In this document: piece by piece, positions 28,630 to 35,909 of the stretch
Numbering within the stretch: the stretch's first letter is position 1
Layout: every line of letters starts with the position of its first letter
Origin: Parvularcula sp. IMCC14364
GTDB lineage: Bacteria > Pseudomonadota > Alphaproteobacteria > Caulobacterales > Parvularculaceae
Reading direction: 5' to 3'
DNA: 64,000 nt
Assembly (NCBI RefSeq): GCF_030758415.1
Contig: NZ_CP132334.1
Coordinates: 124,001 to 188,000 of the forward strand
Made by a program: the position numbers and the translations under genes
The notes under the pieces: generated by a model
The model's database searches: none
Told to the model about the DNA's origin: nothing
The model's input: only the letters and a program-made list of their open reading frames with translations

Positions 28630-28761
28630 GCGACTATCCGGAAGTAGGGCTTTGGACGCAGTTTAAAGGTTCTTCCGGATAGTCGCAGTCTAGTCATAGA
28701 GGAGTGTCTACAAGAACATAGATACAGGAATTGCGGGTTTTCCGGTATCCCCATATGGGGA
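28630..28761. repeat. Structured intergenic repeat, unit C
   Basis: Third unit. Part 1 arms are perfect over 15 bases: 28630-28644 (GCGACTATCCGGAAG) with 28672-28686. Their loop is almost the same as in unit A (GGGCTTTGGACGCAGTTTAA). Part 2 is TAGA-GGAGTG-TCTA (28697-28710). Part 3 is the perfect palindrome TCCCCATATGGGGA (28748-28761). Units start at intervals of 200 and 205 bases. Confidence 0.8.
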
Positions 28762-28813
28762 GTACTTCCGTATTTTGAAGAAAATTTGTCTAAAGACGAT
28801 TATTAACAGAAGG

Positions 28814-29797
28814 TTAAATTGCTGTACGCAAGGCCAGGCTGACCAGTTCTGATTGTCTGGAGGCACCGGTTTTTGCGTAGGCATTTTTGAGATATGTGCG
28901 CACCGTGCTGAGTGACAGATTACAGCTGCGAGCGGCTTCCTCAAGGTCGAATCCACAGGCCAGTTGCTGAACAACTCTGGCTTCACTCAGGGAAATATTG
29001 AGCGCCTGTGACAAAGTCGGTGGATCAATCTGTTTGGAGGTCGCAGCATCAATCAACAGCATGTCATAAGTGCAGAGCGTCTCTTCGCTGTCCGTCTCAT
29101 TGAGGGGATAAATAACGATTGATGCCGGTTGACCCGCATGACCGCAGGCGATCGCAAGGCCACGCCGTTCGTCGGAATGGTAGGAGGCTTTAATCAGATT
29201 GTGCAATTCTGGCGTTGGCAAGCCACCAGCCGAAACCAGTTGATTGCTTTGTGAGAGCCCCAGAACATCGCAGAATTCAAGCAGTTCCTCAGCTTGCGCA
29301 TTTGCATAGGCAAGCCTGAAAGAAAGGTCGAAACTGACGATCGCCAGACCGGCCTTATTCAATGCATGGGTTGCGAGGTTGACGGCCCCGAGATTTCTGA
29401 CTTCATCAAGGTGTTTGCCCGCCGCCAGCAGGCTCTGTTCCACATCATGGGCCGTGCACGGCTTGACCATGAACCGCAGCGCACGCACTTCATTCACGGC
29501 CGCCAGGGCGGCCGACAGATCGGCATCACCAGAGACAAGAATATAGGCAGCATCGGGCGCAAAGGTTTTCATCTCCCGGATCACTTCAAGACCGGTTGTG
29601 GTGCCAAGGCGCAGATCACTGATGACGATATCATACGCGCGCTCACGATGTGCAGCAATTGCCTGTTTGGGCGCACCAAAGTAATCAGGACGCACCAGAG
29701 CGGCATGTTGCTGTAACCAGCCCTGCATCTGCCGGATCGCCATGGGGTCATCATCCAGATAGAGGAGTGAGCGTGTCTGGGTCTTGGAATCAGTCAT
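28814..29797 (-). CDS. Response regulator: receiver-PAS-like-LuxR HTH
   Basis: Transcriptional response regulator of 327 residues. The receiver (about 10-130) has the acidic pocket LYLDDDP, phosphoacceptor D61 in IVISDLRLGTTTGLEVI, Ser in LVSGDAD and the conserved Lys in FMVKPCT. A central PAS-like region (about 145-250, AGLAIVSFDLSFRLAYANAQ) may sense a ligand. The C-terminal LuxR/GerE helix-turn-helix (about 262-325) reads LSEARVVQQLACGFDLEEAA, then RSCNLSLSTVRTYLKNAYAK. No kinase is adjacent; the hybrid kinase at 7.6 kb is too far to infer pairing. The structured repeat array begins 53 bases after its stop. Confidence 0.9.
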   Translation of the reverse strand: MTDSKTQTRSLLYLDDDPMAIRQMQGWLQQHAALVRPDYFGAPKQAIAAHRERAYDIVISDLRLGTTTGLEVIREMKTFAPDAAYILVSGDADLSAALAAVNEVRALRFMVKPCTAHDVEQSLLAAGKHLDEVRNLGAVNLATHALNKAGLAIVSFDLSFRLAYANAQAEELLEFCDVLGLSQSNQLVSAGGLPTPELHNLIKASYHSDERRGLAIACGHAGQPASIVIYPLNETDSEETLCTYDMLLIDAATSKQIDPPTLSQALNISLSEARVVQQLACGFDLEEAARSCNLSLSTVRTYLKNAYAKTGASRQSELVSLALRTAI

Positions 29798-29978
29798 CTT
29801 AGTACAATATGGCAGACTTGGTTAACGAGCACTTATCGCAGGTTGCAAGTTGCGCGGATTACGCGTCGGTCAGGATGATTGGTATCTTAAGATATTGTTC
29901 ATCATCATTGCTCCCCATTTAGCGATATTGCGGGGCCGTTTTCTGCGCTACACAAAATGACAAGTTGCGGAGGCTAGT

Positions 29979-30140
29979 ATGGTCTTGGATTTAGCATTTA
30001 TTGCCGGAATATTCTGTCTTGGTGTTTTGTGTGGCGCTGGTGCCATCATTCCAAGCTGGTTGAAAGAAGTGCGTGATCGCAAGCGGGATATTCGCGAGAT
30101 TTATGCATTTGAATTTGGGGCGAATAACGGCGCTCGATAA
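29979..30140 (+). CDS. 53-aa single-TM microprotein
   Basis: Short open frame with a strong ribosome-binding site (GCGGAGG, seven bases before ATG). It encodes a hydrophobic helix (LAFIAGIFCLGVLCGAGAII) and a charged cytoplasmic-looking tail with PSWLKEVRDRKRDIREIYAF. The composition is typical of a real bitopic membrane peptide. I know no named family. It is divergent from the LuxR-type regulator and convergent with the XRE/pseudo-receiver gene, 17 bases away. Confidence 0.7.
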   Translation: MVLDLAFIAGIFCLGVLCGAGAIIPSWLKEVRDRKRDIREIYAFEFGANNGAR

Positions 30141-30157
30141 GCGAGTCATTCCTGAAT

Positions 30158-30847
30158 TCATAAATATGTATTCAGATGATCCACGCTATCGAGCAGCCCG
30201 AGAAGCTGGGCTTTATACGCCGTTGGTGTTGCCGGCCGCTTGATATGCCCGTACACGCTGGTATTTTCTGACAGTTGCTTCAGGCCTGCCGGTTCTTCCT
30301 GGCCACTCAGGAAAACAGGCACATCTTTCAATCTGCTGACAGAATGAAGGGTCCTGCTTGTACCCTGATAGCATTCCTGATTGATATCCGTATCCAGAAT
30401 GATCATTGCTGGTGTTGTGGTTGACTCTGGCGGGTGTGCAGCGCCGACTCCAAAATAGAAGAATAACTGGCTGGCTGAGGGGAACGTCTTAACACGCAAT
30501 CTGTGATGCGTGTTGTCAAAGGACACATTTACTTTCGTCATATGAGGATAATAGGGGCCGATAATCAGTATCGTGCGCTCCGGCACATTTGTCTCAACTG
30601 ACTTTTCTGGCGTCTCTCGTTGTGCCTGCAGTTCATCTTCCACAGCCGTCAGGCTGACATTCAATGTCTCATGAGGGATGTTCAGTATAGTTGCCAGCAG
30701 GAACAACTGTTTGGCCTGTGCCTGTCTGAAGCCGTTTTCGATCAACACAAGTTCAGGGACTGGAATGTCAGTCCAGGCAGCAAGTTGTTCAATCGTGATT
30801 CCCTTTGACTGTCGGGAGCTCCTGATTTCTGTTTCCGGTTTACGCAT
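30158..30847 (-). CDS. XRE-type HTH protein with C-terminal receiver-like domain
   Basis: Protein of about 229 residues. The N-terminal XRE/HTH_3 domain (about 8-65) has IRSSRQSKGITIEQLAAWTD then IPVPELVLIENGFRQ. A linker (about 70-90) leads to a second alpha/beta domain: RTILIIGPYYPHMTKVNVSF as a first strand, and AMIILDTDINQE at the position of a phosphoacceptor strand. PVFLSGQEEPAGL and YGHIKRPATP follow, the last looking like the strand-5 Lys region. This resembles a divergent receiver lacking the N-terminal acidic pair. ATG 30847 was chosen over TTG 30862. Function is unknown; it may be a DNA-binding regulator with an atypical, phosphorylation-independent receiver. Confidence 0.7.
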   Translation of the reverse strand: MRKPETEIRSSRQSKGITIEQLAAWTDIPVPELVLIENGFRQAQAKQLFLLATILNIPHETLNVSLTAVEDELQAQRETPEKSVETNVPERTILIIGPYYPHMTKVNVSFDNTHHRLRVKTFPSASQLFFYFGVGAAHPPESTTTPAMIILDTDINQECYQGTSRTLHSVSRLKDVPVFLSGQEEPAGLKQLSENTSVYGHIKRPATPTAYKAQLLGLLDSVDHLNTYL

Positions 30848-30935
30848 ACTTGAGTCGAACAAACGCCTGCTGAACTGGATAATATCAAGCTAAAGTCGTG
30901 ATGAAATGTCAAGGCCAGGCGGATGGGCCTGTGCC

Positions 30936-31262
30936 TCAGCCGGATTTTTTCTTTTTCGATATATTGCTGACCGGCGCCGGGGGCGTCTTTTCCTCCTGCT
31001 CGCGGGCGCGCAGCAGCATGGATTTGAGTTCCATATATGTTGCTGTCTTGGCGGGCCACTCCGTTTCGTCCCAGACGAGGCTGTGTAAATCAGCCTCCAT
31101 TGGCAGGCCAAGCGCCGCGTATTTCTTGACGAGCGTGTCCGCCGTAATGCGTAAAAGGGATTCTGTTTCGGGAAGATCAGCAGCGCGCGCGAGGTCAACG
31201 GCCTTCTTCAATTCATGCCAGAGCTGGAATATTTTCTCGCCTTGTTCCTGGTTCGTCGTCAT
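30936..31262 (-). CDS. Hypothetical helical protein
   Basis: Unrecognised soluble protein of 108 residues starting MTTNQEQGEKIFQLWHELKK. It is mostly helical (AVDLARAADLPETESLLRIT, then LVKKYAALGLPMEADL), with a Trp-containing stretch VWDETEWPAKTATYMELKSM and a very basic tail (NISKKKKSG) suited to nucleic acid or membrane contact. It lies 88 bases upstream of the XRE/pseudo-receiver gene on the same strand, so the two may be cotranscribed. ATG 31262 is preferred over 31310. Confidence 0.6.
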   Translation of the reverse strand: MTTNQEQGEKIFQLWHELKKAVDLARAADLPETESLLRITADTLVKKYAALGLPMEADLHSLVWDETEWPAKTATYMELKSMLLRAREQEEKTPPAPVSNISKKKKSG

Positions 31263-31490
31263 GGCCCCTCGCTTCCAAACTGGTTCAACAGCAGGCATGC
31301 GCCTTGGCAAAAAAGAATTTCAAACAGTCGCCAGCAGCGCAAGCTATCAAAAGATAGCTTTTTTTCGATCCATTTTCCAGAATTAAAACCATTCCAGTTT
31401 GTGTTGGCACATAAGGAGGAAAAGAACTTCAGTGACTTTTCCTGCCAGAACAACTTGTGCGTGTGGTCGGATACCGGAAGAAGGCCCTGA

Positions 31491-32933
31491 TCAGGGCAGG
31501 GACCTGATGACGAGGTTTCTGATTTCCGTCATGTCTTCCATGGCGAAAATGATCCCCTCACGGCCTAATCCGGAATCTTTCACGCCGCCATACGGCATGT
31601 TGTCAACGCGGTAAGACGGTACATCACCAACGACGATTCCACCGACATCCAGTTTGTCCCAGGCTTTTTGAATCTTGTAGAAATCCCTTGCGAACAAGCC
31701 AGCCTGGAGGCCAAATTTTGAATCATTGACCATATCCAGCGCTTCATCCCATGTGCTGAACGAGGTCAGCATCGCCATGGGGCCAAACGCTTCCTCGTTT
31801 CTGGCATTGGCGGTGTCAGGCACATTTTCGAGCAGCGTCGCTTCCAGCATGTTGCCGTTACTCAAGCCGCCGCCGCAAAGCAGGCGCGCACCAGCATCAA
31901 CGGCTTCATCAATCCAGCCTTTGAGCCTTGAAGCCTCTCCTTCGGAAATCATCGGACCAATGAATGTATCGTGATCCTTGGGGTCGCCGGCGATCAGAGT
32001 TTTGGCTCTGGCAACCAGCTTTGTTTTCAGCGTATCGTAAATATCTTCATGGATAATAATGCGCTGTACCCCGATGCAGCTCTGGCCGGACTGGTAGAAA
32101 GCGCCAAAGATGATCCGTTCAACGGCATCATCCAGGTCCTCCGTATCGCGATCAACAACAACGGCTGCATTGCCGCCAAGCTCCAGTACAACTTTCTTCT
32201 TCCCGCAGCGGGCTTTCAGACCCCAGCCCACATCAGGTGAGCCGGTGAAGCTCAACAGTTTCAGGCGGTCATCCACCGTGAACAGGTCAGCCCCGTCGCG
32301 TGAGCACGGCAGAATCGAAAAAGCGCCTTTGGGCAGGTCTGTTTCAGCAAGAATTTCGCCCATGATGATCGCCCCCAGCGGCGTCTTCGAGGCTGGTTTC
32401 ATGACAAACGGACAGCCGACAGCCAGCGCCGGCGCAATTTTGTGGGCAGCAAGGTTCAATGGAAAATTGAAGGGCGAAATAAACGAGCACGGACCAATCG
32501 GCACACGTTTCCACATGCCGCGATACCCTTTGGCGCGAGGTGAAATATCCAGCGCCTGCAATTCGCCATGCATTCTGGTGGATTCTTCGGCGGCAATCTT
32601 AAATGTATCGATCAGGCGCGTCACTTCGCCTTCACTGTCCTTGATGGGTTTGCCAGCTTCCACGCACAGCGCATAGGCCAGTTCATCATAGCGTTCGCGA
32701 AAGCGACTGACGCAATGCTCCAGAACGGCCTGTTTTTCATAGGATGGCATCTCTGCCATTGGTTCAGCTGCCTCAACCGCCGCAGCAATCCCCGCATCAA
32801 TCGCGTCCGGACCGGCGAGCGCCACATGCGTCGCCACGTCATTGGTGTATTTGTCCGTAACCTTCAGGTCCTGATTGGCAAAGACGGCCTCATTGGCCAG
32901 ATAATAGGGATAGCTGTCCTTGAGTTGTGGCAT
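31491..32933 (-). CDS. NAD(P)-dependent aldehyde dehydrogenase
   Basis: Soluble aldehyde dehydrogenase superfamily enzyme of 480 residues. The cofactor-binding region has PFNFPLNLAAHKIAPALAVG and CPFVMKPASKTPLGA. The catalytic Glu is in VVLELGGNAAVVVDRD, and the nucleophilic Cys is in YQSGQSCIGVQRIIIHEDIY. The C-terminal EEAFGPMAMLTSFSTWDEAL and NMPYGGVKDSGLGREG complete the family signature. It falls among members loosely annotated as glyceraldehyde-3-phosphate or phosphonoacetaldehyde/sulfoacetaldehyde dehydrogenases; the substrate cannot be assigned. It follows the acetolactate-synthase-like gene by about 90 bases, suggesting a common pathway. Confidence 0.9.
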   Translation of the reverse strand: MPQLKDSYPYYLANEAVFANQDLKVTDKYTNDVATHVALAGPDAIDAGIAAAVEAAEPMAEMPSYEKQAVLEHCVSRFRERYDELAYALCVEAGKPIKDSEGEVTRLIDTFKIAAEESTRMHGELQALDISPRAKGYRGMWKRVPIGPCSFISPFNFPLNLAAHKIAPALAVGCPFVMKPASKTPLGAIIMGEILAETDLPKGAFSILPCSRDGADLFTVDDRLKLLSFTGSPDVGWGLKARCGKKKVVLELGGNAAVVVDRDTEDLDDAVERIIFGAFYQSGQSCIGVQRIIIHEDIYDTLKTKLVARAKTLIAGDPKDHDTFIGPMISEGEASRLKGWIDEAVDAGARLLCGGGLSNGNMLEATLLENVPDTANARNEEAFGPMAMLTSFSTWDEALDMVNDSKFGLQAGLFARDFYKIQKAWDKLDVGGIVVGDVPSYRVDNMPYGGVKDSGLGREGIIFAMEDMTEIRNLVIRSLP

Positions 32934-33022
32934 CACGCGCCTCCGGTTTTTTGTCTGTTATGCAATCGCTGGTGCTTGTCCAGTCTGCCAGCGATCAAGT
33001 TCTGGTTGATTCTGAAATAACC

Positions 33023-34669
33023 CTAAATGGCCGCACTCATTTCCCGGATTTTTTCATTCAGGATTTCATCATTCTCCGAATAATCAACCGGGCAGTCGAT
33101 AAGGTGTACACCATCTGTGTTGAGACAGGTTTCAAGCAGGGCTGGCAGGCCTGCAGAGCTTTCAACACGATGTCCGTGTGCGCCATAGCTTTCGGCATAT
33201 TTCACGAAATCCGGGTTGCCATATTCAAGGCCCCAGTCATCGAAGCCCATATTCGCCTGCTTCCACCGGATCATGCCATAGGCACTGTCATTCAGGATTA
33301 GAACGACAAGGTTCATTTTCAGGCGAACCGCTGTTTCCATCTCCTGCGAGTTCATCATGAAGCCGCCATCGCCGCAGATGGCCATGATTTTGCGACCCGG
33401 ATGCACAAGCCTTGCCGCCATCGCGGATGGCAGGCCAGCGCCCATCGTCGCAAGGGCGTTATCGAGCAGCACGGTATTGGGTTTGTTGGCGCGATAATTC
33501 CGGGCAAACCATATCTTGTAGACGCCGTTATCAAGGCAGATGATGCCGTCGTCCGGCATGGCCTTGCGGATATCTGCAACGAGCCGCTGCGGGTAAATCG
33601 GGAAGCGCTCATCATCTGCGCCTTCCATCAGCTGCTTGTCATGATGCTGCTGTACTTCTTTCATGCGTGAGAAATCCCAGTGGGCTTTCGGGCGCATGTC
33701 ATGACGGATTTGCCAGATTGCGTTGGCAATATCGCCAATCACCTCGACTTGCGGGAAATAGACCGGATCGACCTCTGCTGTGTTGAAGGAAATATGCAAC
33801 ACCTCGGCACCGCCCGGCTTCATGAAGAAGGGGGGTTTCTCGATCACGTCATGGCCGACATTGATAATAAGGTCCGCAGCTTCAATGGAGCGGTGAACAA
33901 AGTCGCCGGTGGAGAGTGCGGCGTTGCCCATGAACAGTTCATGGTTCTCGTCGATCACGCCCTTGCCCAGTTGTGTCGTGACAAAAGGGATACCAAATTC
34001 GTGTACGAACAGGGCAAGCTGCCTGCCTGTTTCCTTGCGGTTTGCGCCGGCGCCGATCACGAGAATGGGGGACTTGGCACTTTCAATCTTTTCAATCGCT
34101 GCCTTGACGGCCTTGTCTTCCGGAATTGGCCGGCGACAGTTTGATCGCGGAATTGGAATTTCATCTGAATGCTCGTCAGCAATATCCTCGGGCAGTTCAA
34201 GATGCACGGCGCCCGGCTTTTCTTCTTCTGCAATGCGAAATGCCTCGCGCACCCGGCTCGGGATATTGTCACTGGCCACAATCTGATGCGTATATTTTGT
34301 GATCGGACCCATCATGTCGACCACGTCGAGAATCTGGAAGCGTCCCTGTTTGGACTTCTTCACCGGTTTTTGCCCGGTAATCATCATCATGGGCATTCCG
34401 CCAAGCTGGGCATAGGCTGCGGCAGTGACAAAGTTTGTCGCGCCCGGCCCGAGTGTGGAAAGGCAAACGCCGGTCTTGCCGGTGAAGCGGCCATAGGTGG
34501 AAGCCATAAAGCCGGCGGCCTGTTCATGTCGGGTCAGAACAAGCTTGATCTTGTCGGACCGGGACAGGCTGTCGAGGAAGTCGAGATTCTCTTCACCGGG
34601 GATGCCAAAGATATATTCAACGCCTTCTTCTTCCAGCGCCTTGATAAACAGGTCCGATGCTTTCGCCAT
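33023..34669 (-). CDS. Thiamine diphosphate enzyme, acetolactate synthase large-subunit-like
   Basis: ThDP-dependent enzyme of 548 residues resembling catabolic (AlsS/BudB-type) acetolactate synthases. The N-terminal PYR domain has FGIPGEENLDFLDSL and the catalytic Glu in LTRHEQAAGFMASTYGRFTG, then STLGPGATNFVTAAAYAQLG. The central domain covers about 190-330. The C-terminal PP domain has the ThDP/Mg site CGDGGFMMNSQEMETAVRLK ending in ILNDSAYGMIRWKQ. No regulatory small-subunit gene is adjacent, which argues against the biosynthetic IlvBN enzyme. Pairing with an aldehyde dehydrogenase suggests a decarboxylation/oxidation route for a 2-oxo acid or a sulfonated or phosphonated aldehyde, by inference only. 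Confidence 0.88.
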   Translation of the reverse strand: MAKASDLFIKALEEEGVEYIFGIPGEENLDFLDSLSRSDKIKLVLTRHEQAAGFMASTYGRFTGKTGVCLSTLGPGATNFVTAAAYAQLGGMPMMMITGQKPVKKSKQGRFQILDVVDMMGPITKYTHQIVASDNIPSRVREAFRIAEEEKPGAVHLELPEDIADEHSDEIPIPRSNCRRPIPEDKAVKAAIEKIESAKSPILVIGAGANRKETGRQLALFVHEFGIPFVTTQLGKGVIDENHELFMGNAALSTGDFVHRSIEAADLIINVGHDVIEKPPFFMKPGGAEVLHISFNTAEVDPVYFPQVEVIGDIANAIWQIRHDMRPKAHWDFSRMKEVQQHHDKQLMEGADDERFPIYPQRLVADIRKAMPDDGIICLDNGVYKIWFARNYRANKPNTVLLDNALATMGAGLPSAMAARLVHPGRKIMAICGDGGFMMNSQEMETAVRLKMNLVVLILNDSAYGMIRWKQANMGFDDWGLEYGNPDFVKYAESYGAHGHRVESSAGLPALLETCLNTDGVHLIDCPVDYSENDEILNEKIREMSAAI

Positions 34670-34954
34670 GGTGACTCTCTCCCCTTAAATTCCTGATTTG
34701 AAATGTGAAACTCAACTCTCTCCCCGATATGAGTACCATGTCTTTCGCCATAGCGAAGCACTTTTTCATCACAATTCCCGTAAGGTGCGTGAGCTCTTTT
34801 TCGTATCGTCATCTGGTGGGTATAATATAGCCAGCTTGTTGATTGTTGTCAATGTTTTCTCTATGTTCTTTTTGTGCTGGCTTGAGAGTTTAACGATACA
34901 TATAGATTCTGCTGGAATTGTTATATGAAAGGTTTTTGGATACAAAGGTGCTAG
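34670..34954. other. AT-rich intergenic stretch before the Panacea-type module
   Basis: 285 bp, visibly AT-rich compared with both neighbours. It must hold the promoters of the minus-strand ALS-like gene and of the plus-strand toxin-antitoxin-like pair. No clear promoter boxes, operators or mobile-element ends were identified. The composition shift marks the left edge of a probable acquired module. Confidence 0.5.
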
Positions 34955-35488
34955 ATGAGCACGATAAAATTCAGGTTTGCCGCTGAGAAGGCGCTTAACG
35001 TAGTTACTTGGATGCTGAATCAAGAACAGCCCCTTGATTTACATACTGTTCTTAAAGCCTGTTATTTCGCCGATAAAGAGAGCCTGAAGAGGCATGGGTT
35101 GCCTGTGTTTGGGGCTTCTTACAGGGCCATGACATATGGACCGGTGCCTTTGGAAATATATGAAATGCTCAAGGGCGAGCCCATGTGGCTCGCAGAACTC
35201 TCTGTAGACAGTTATCCTTGGCAGTTACACCGATATTTTTTGTCACTGACAGCCAACGAACCTGTGGATCTTGATAGTTTACTGGAGGATGAGGCGGATA
35301 TTGTTCGTGATGCCCTTGCATTATCAAAGTCGCTCACATTCGATAAACGCACGGCGCAGACACACGGGCCAGACTGGCAGAAGGCTAAGCTCGGTATGAT
35401 GAATTACGAGGATATGATTGATGATGTTCCTCATCGTGAGGAAATCATCGAAGAGCTGCAAGAGACGTCCAATTTTGTCAGGTTATAA
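34955..35488 (+). CDS. Panacea-domain (DUF4065/SocA-like) putative antitoxin
   Basis: Protein of 177 residues with the Panacea (DUF4065) fold found in SocA and in the PanA antitoxins of type II systems. Typical blocks are FAAEKALNVVTWMLNQEQPL, DLHTVLKACYFADKESLKRH, and FGASYRAMTYGPVPLEIYEM (the most conserved Panacea segment). A long helical C-terminus follows (EDEADIVRDALALSKSLTFD, ending EEIIEELQETSNFVRL). Family knowledge: Panacea antitoxins neutralise many unrelated toxin families and are encoded next to the toxin. The following gene starts two bases after its stop, matching this arrangement. Confidence 0.8.
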   Translation: MSTIKFRFAAEKALNVVTWMLNQEQPLDLHTVLKACYFADKESLKRHGLPVFGASYRAMTYGPVPLEIYEMLKGEPMWLAELSVDSYPWQLHRYFLSLTANEPVDLDSLLEDEADIVRDALALSKSLTFDKRTAQTHGPDWQKAKLGMMNYEDMIDDVPHREEIIEELQETSNFVRL

Positions 35489-35490
35489 CT

Positions 35491-35877
35491 GTGTTGGAGC
35501 TGCTGGATGTCATCTGGGTACACGATGGGACAATTGACCCGCCGAAACTGAAAATGGTGGTCGCTATTTCTATTCGTGAAGGATTGTTTCTGAGAATAAA
35601 CTCCAAACCGAATTTCCGACCTACTGTGAAACTGCCAAAAGAGCCCGACCACTCCTTCCTTGAGCATGATAGTTATCTGAATTGTGGGACAGTTCTTGAA
35701 CTGGATGACTATATTATTTCTGAAAGCCTGCGGCGTAATGGTGAGCAGCCATATGGATATGTTTCTCCAGACTTAATCCCTGAAATAAAAGATGCGATTT
35801 ACAAGGGCAGAATACGCTACGCCGACAGGAAGATCATCTTTGAAGAGCTCTACAATTTCCAAGTCAAAGATCAATAG
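35491..35877 (+). CDS. Putative toxin partner of the Panacea-type antitoxin
   Basis: Protein of 128 residues beginning at GTG 35491, two bases after the Panacea-domain gene, so translation is likely coupled. It is beta-rich at the N-terminus (LDVIWVHDGTIDPPKLKMVV then AISIREGLFLRINSKPNF) and ends with helices (ESLRRNGEQPYGYVSPDLIP, then EIKDAIYKGRIRYADRKIIF). The opening resembles the small beta-barrel of MazF/PemK-like proteins, but no catalytic pattern is convincing. I do not recognise a family. Being the second gene of a two-gene AT-rich module makes a toxin role the best guess. Confidence 0.6.
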   Translation: MLELLDVIWVHDGTIDPPKLKMVVAISIREGLFLRINSKPNFRPTVKLPKEPDHSFLEHDSYLNCGTVLELDDYIISESLRRNGEQPYGYVSPDLIPEIKDAIYKGRIRYADRKIIFEELYNFQVKDQ

Positions 35878-35909
35878 GTACACATACCATTTCTGTTTCA
35901 GCTGAAAAC

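Noticed and set aside
28225-28761. Repeat array considered as CRISPR
   Set aside because: Only three units of about 130 bp at 200-bp spacing with internal hairpins; not short direct repeats with uniform spacers, and no cas genes nearby.
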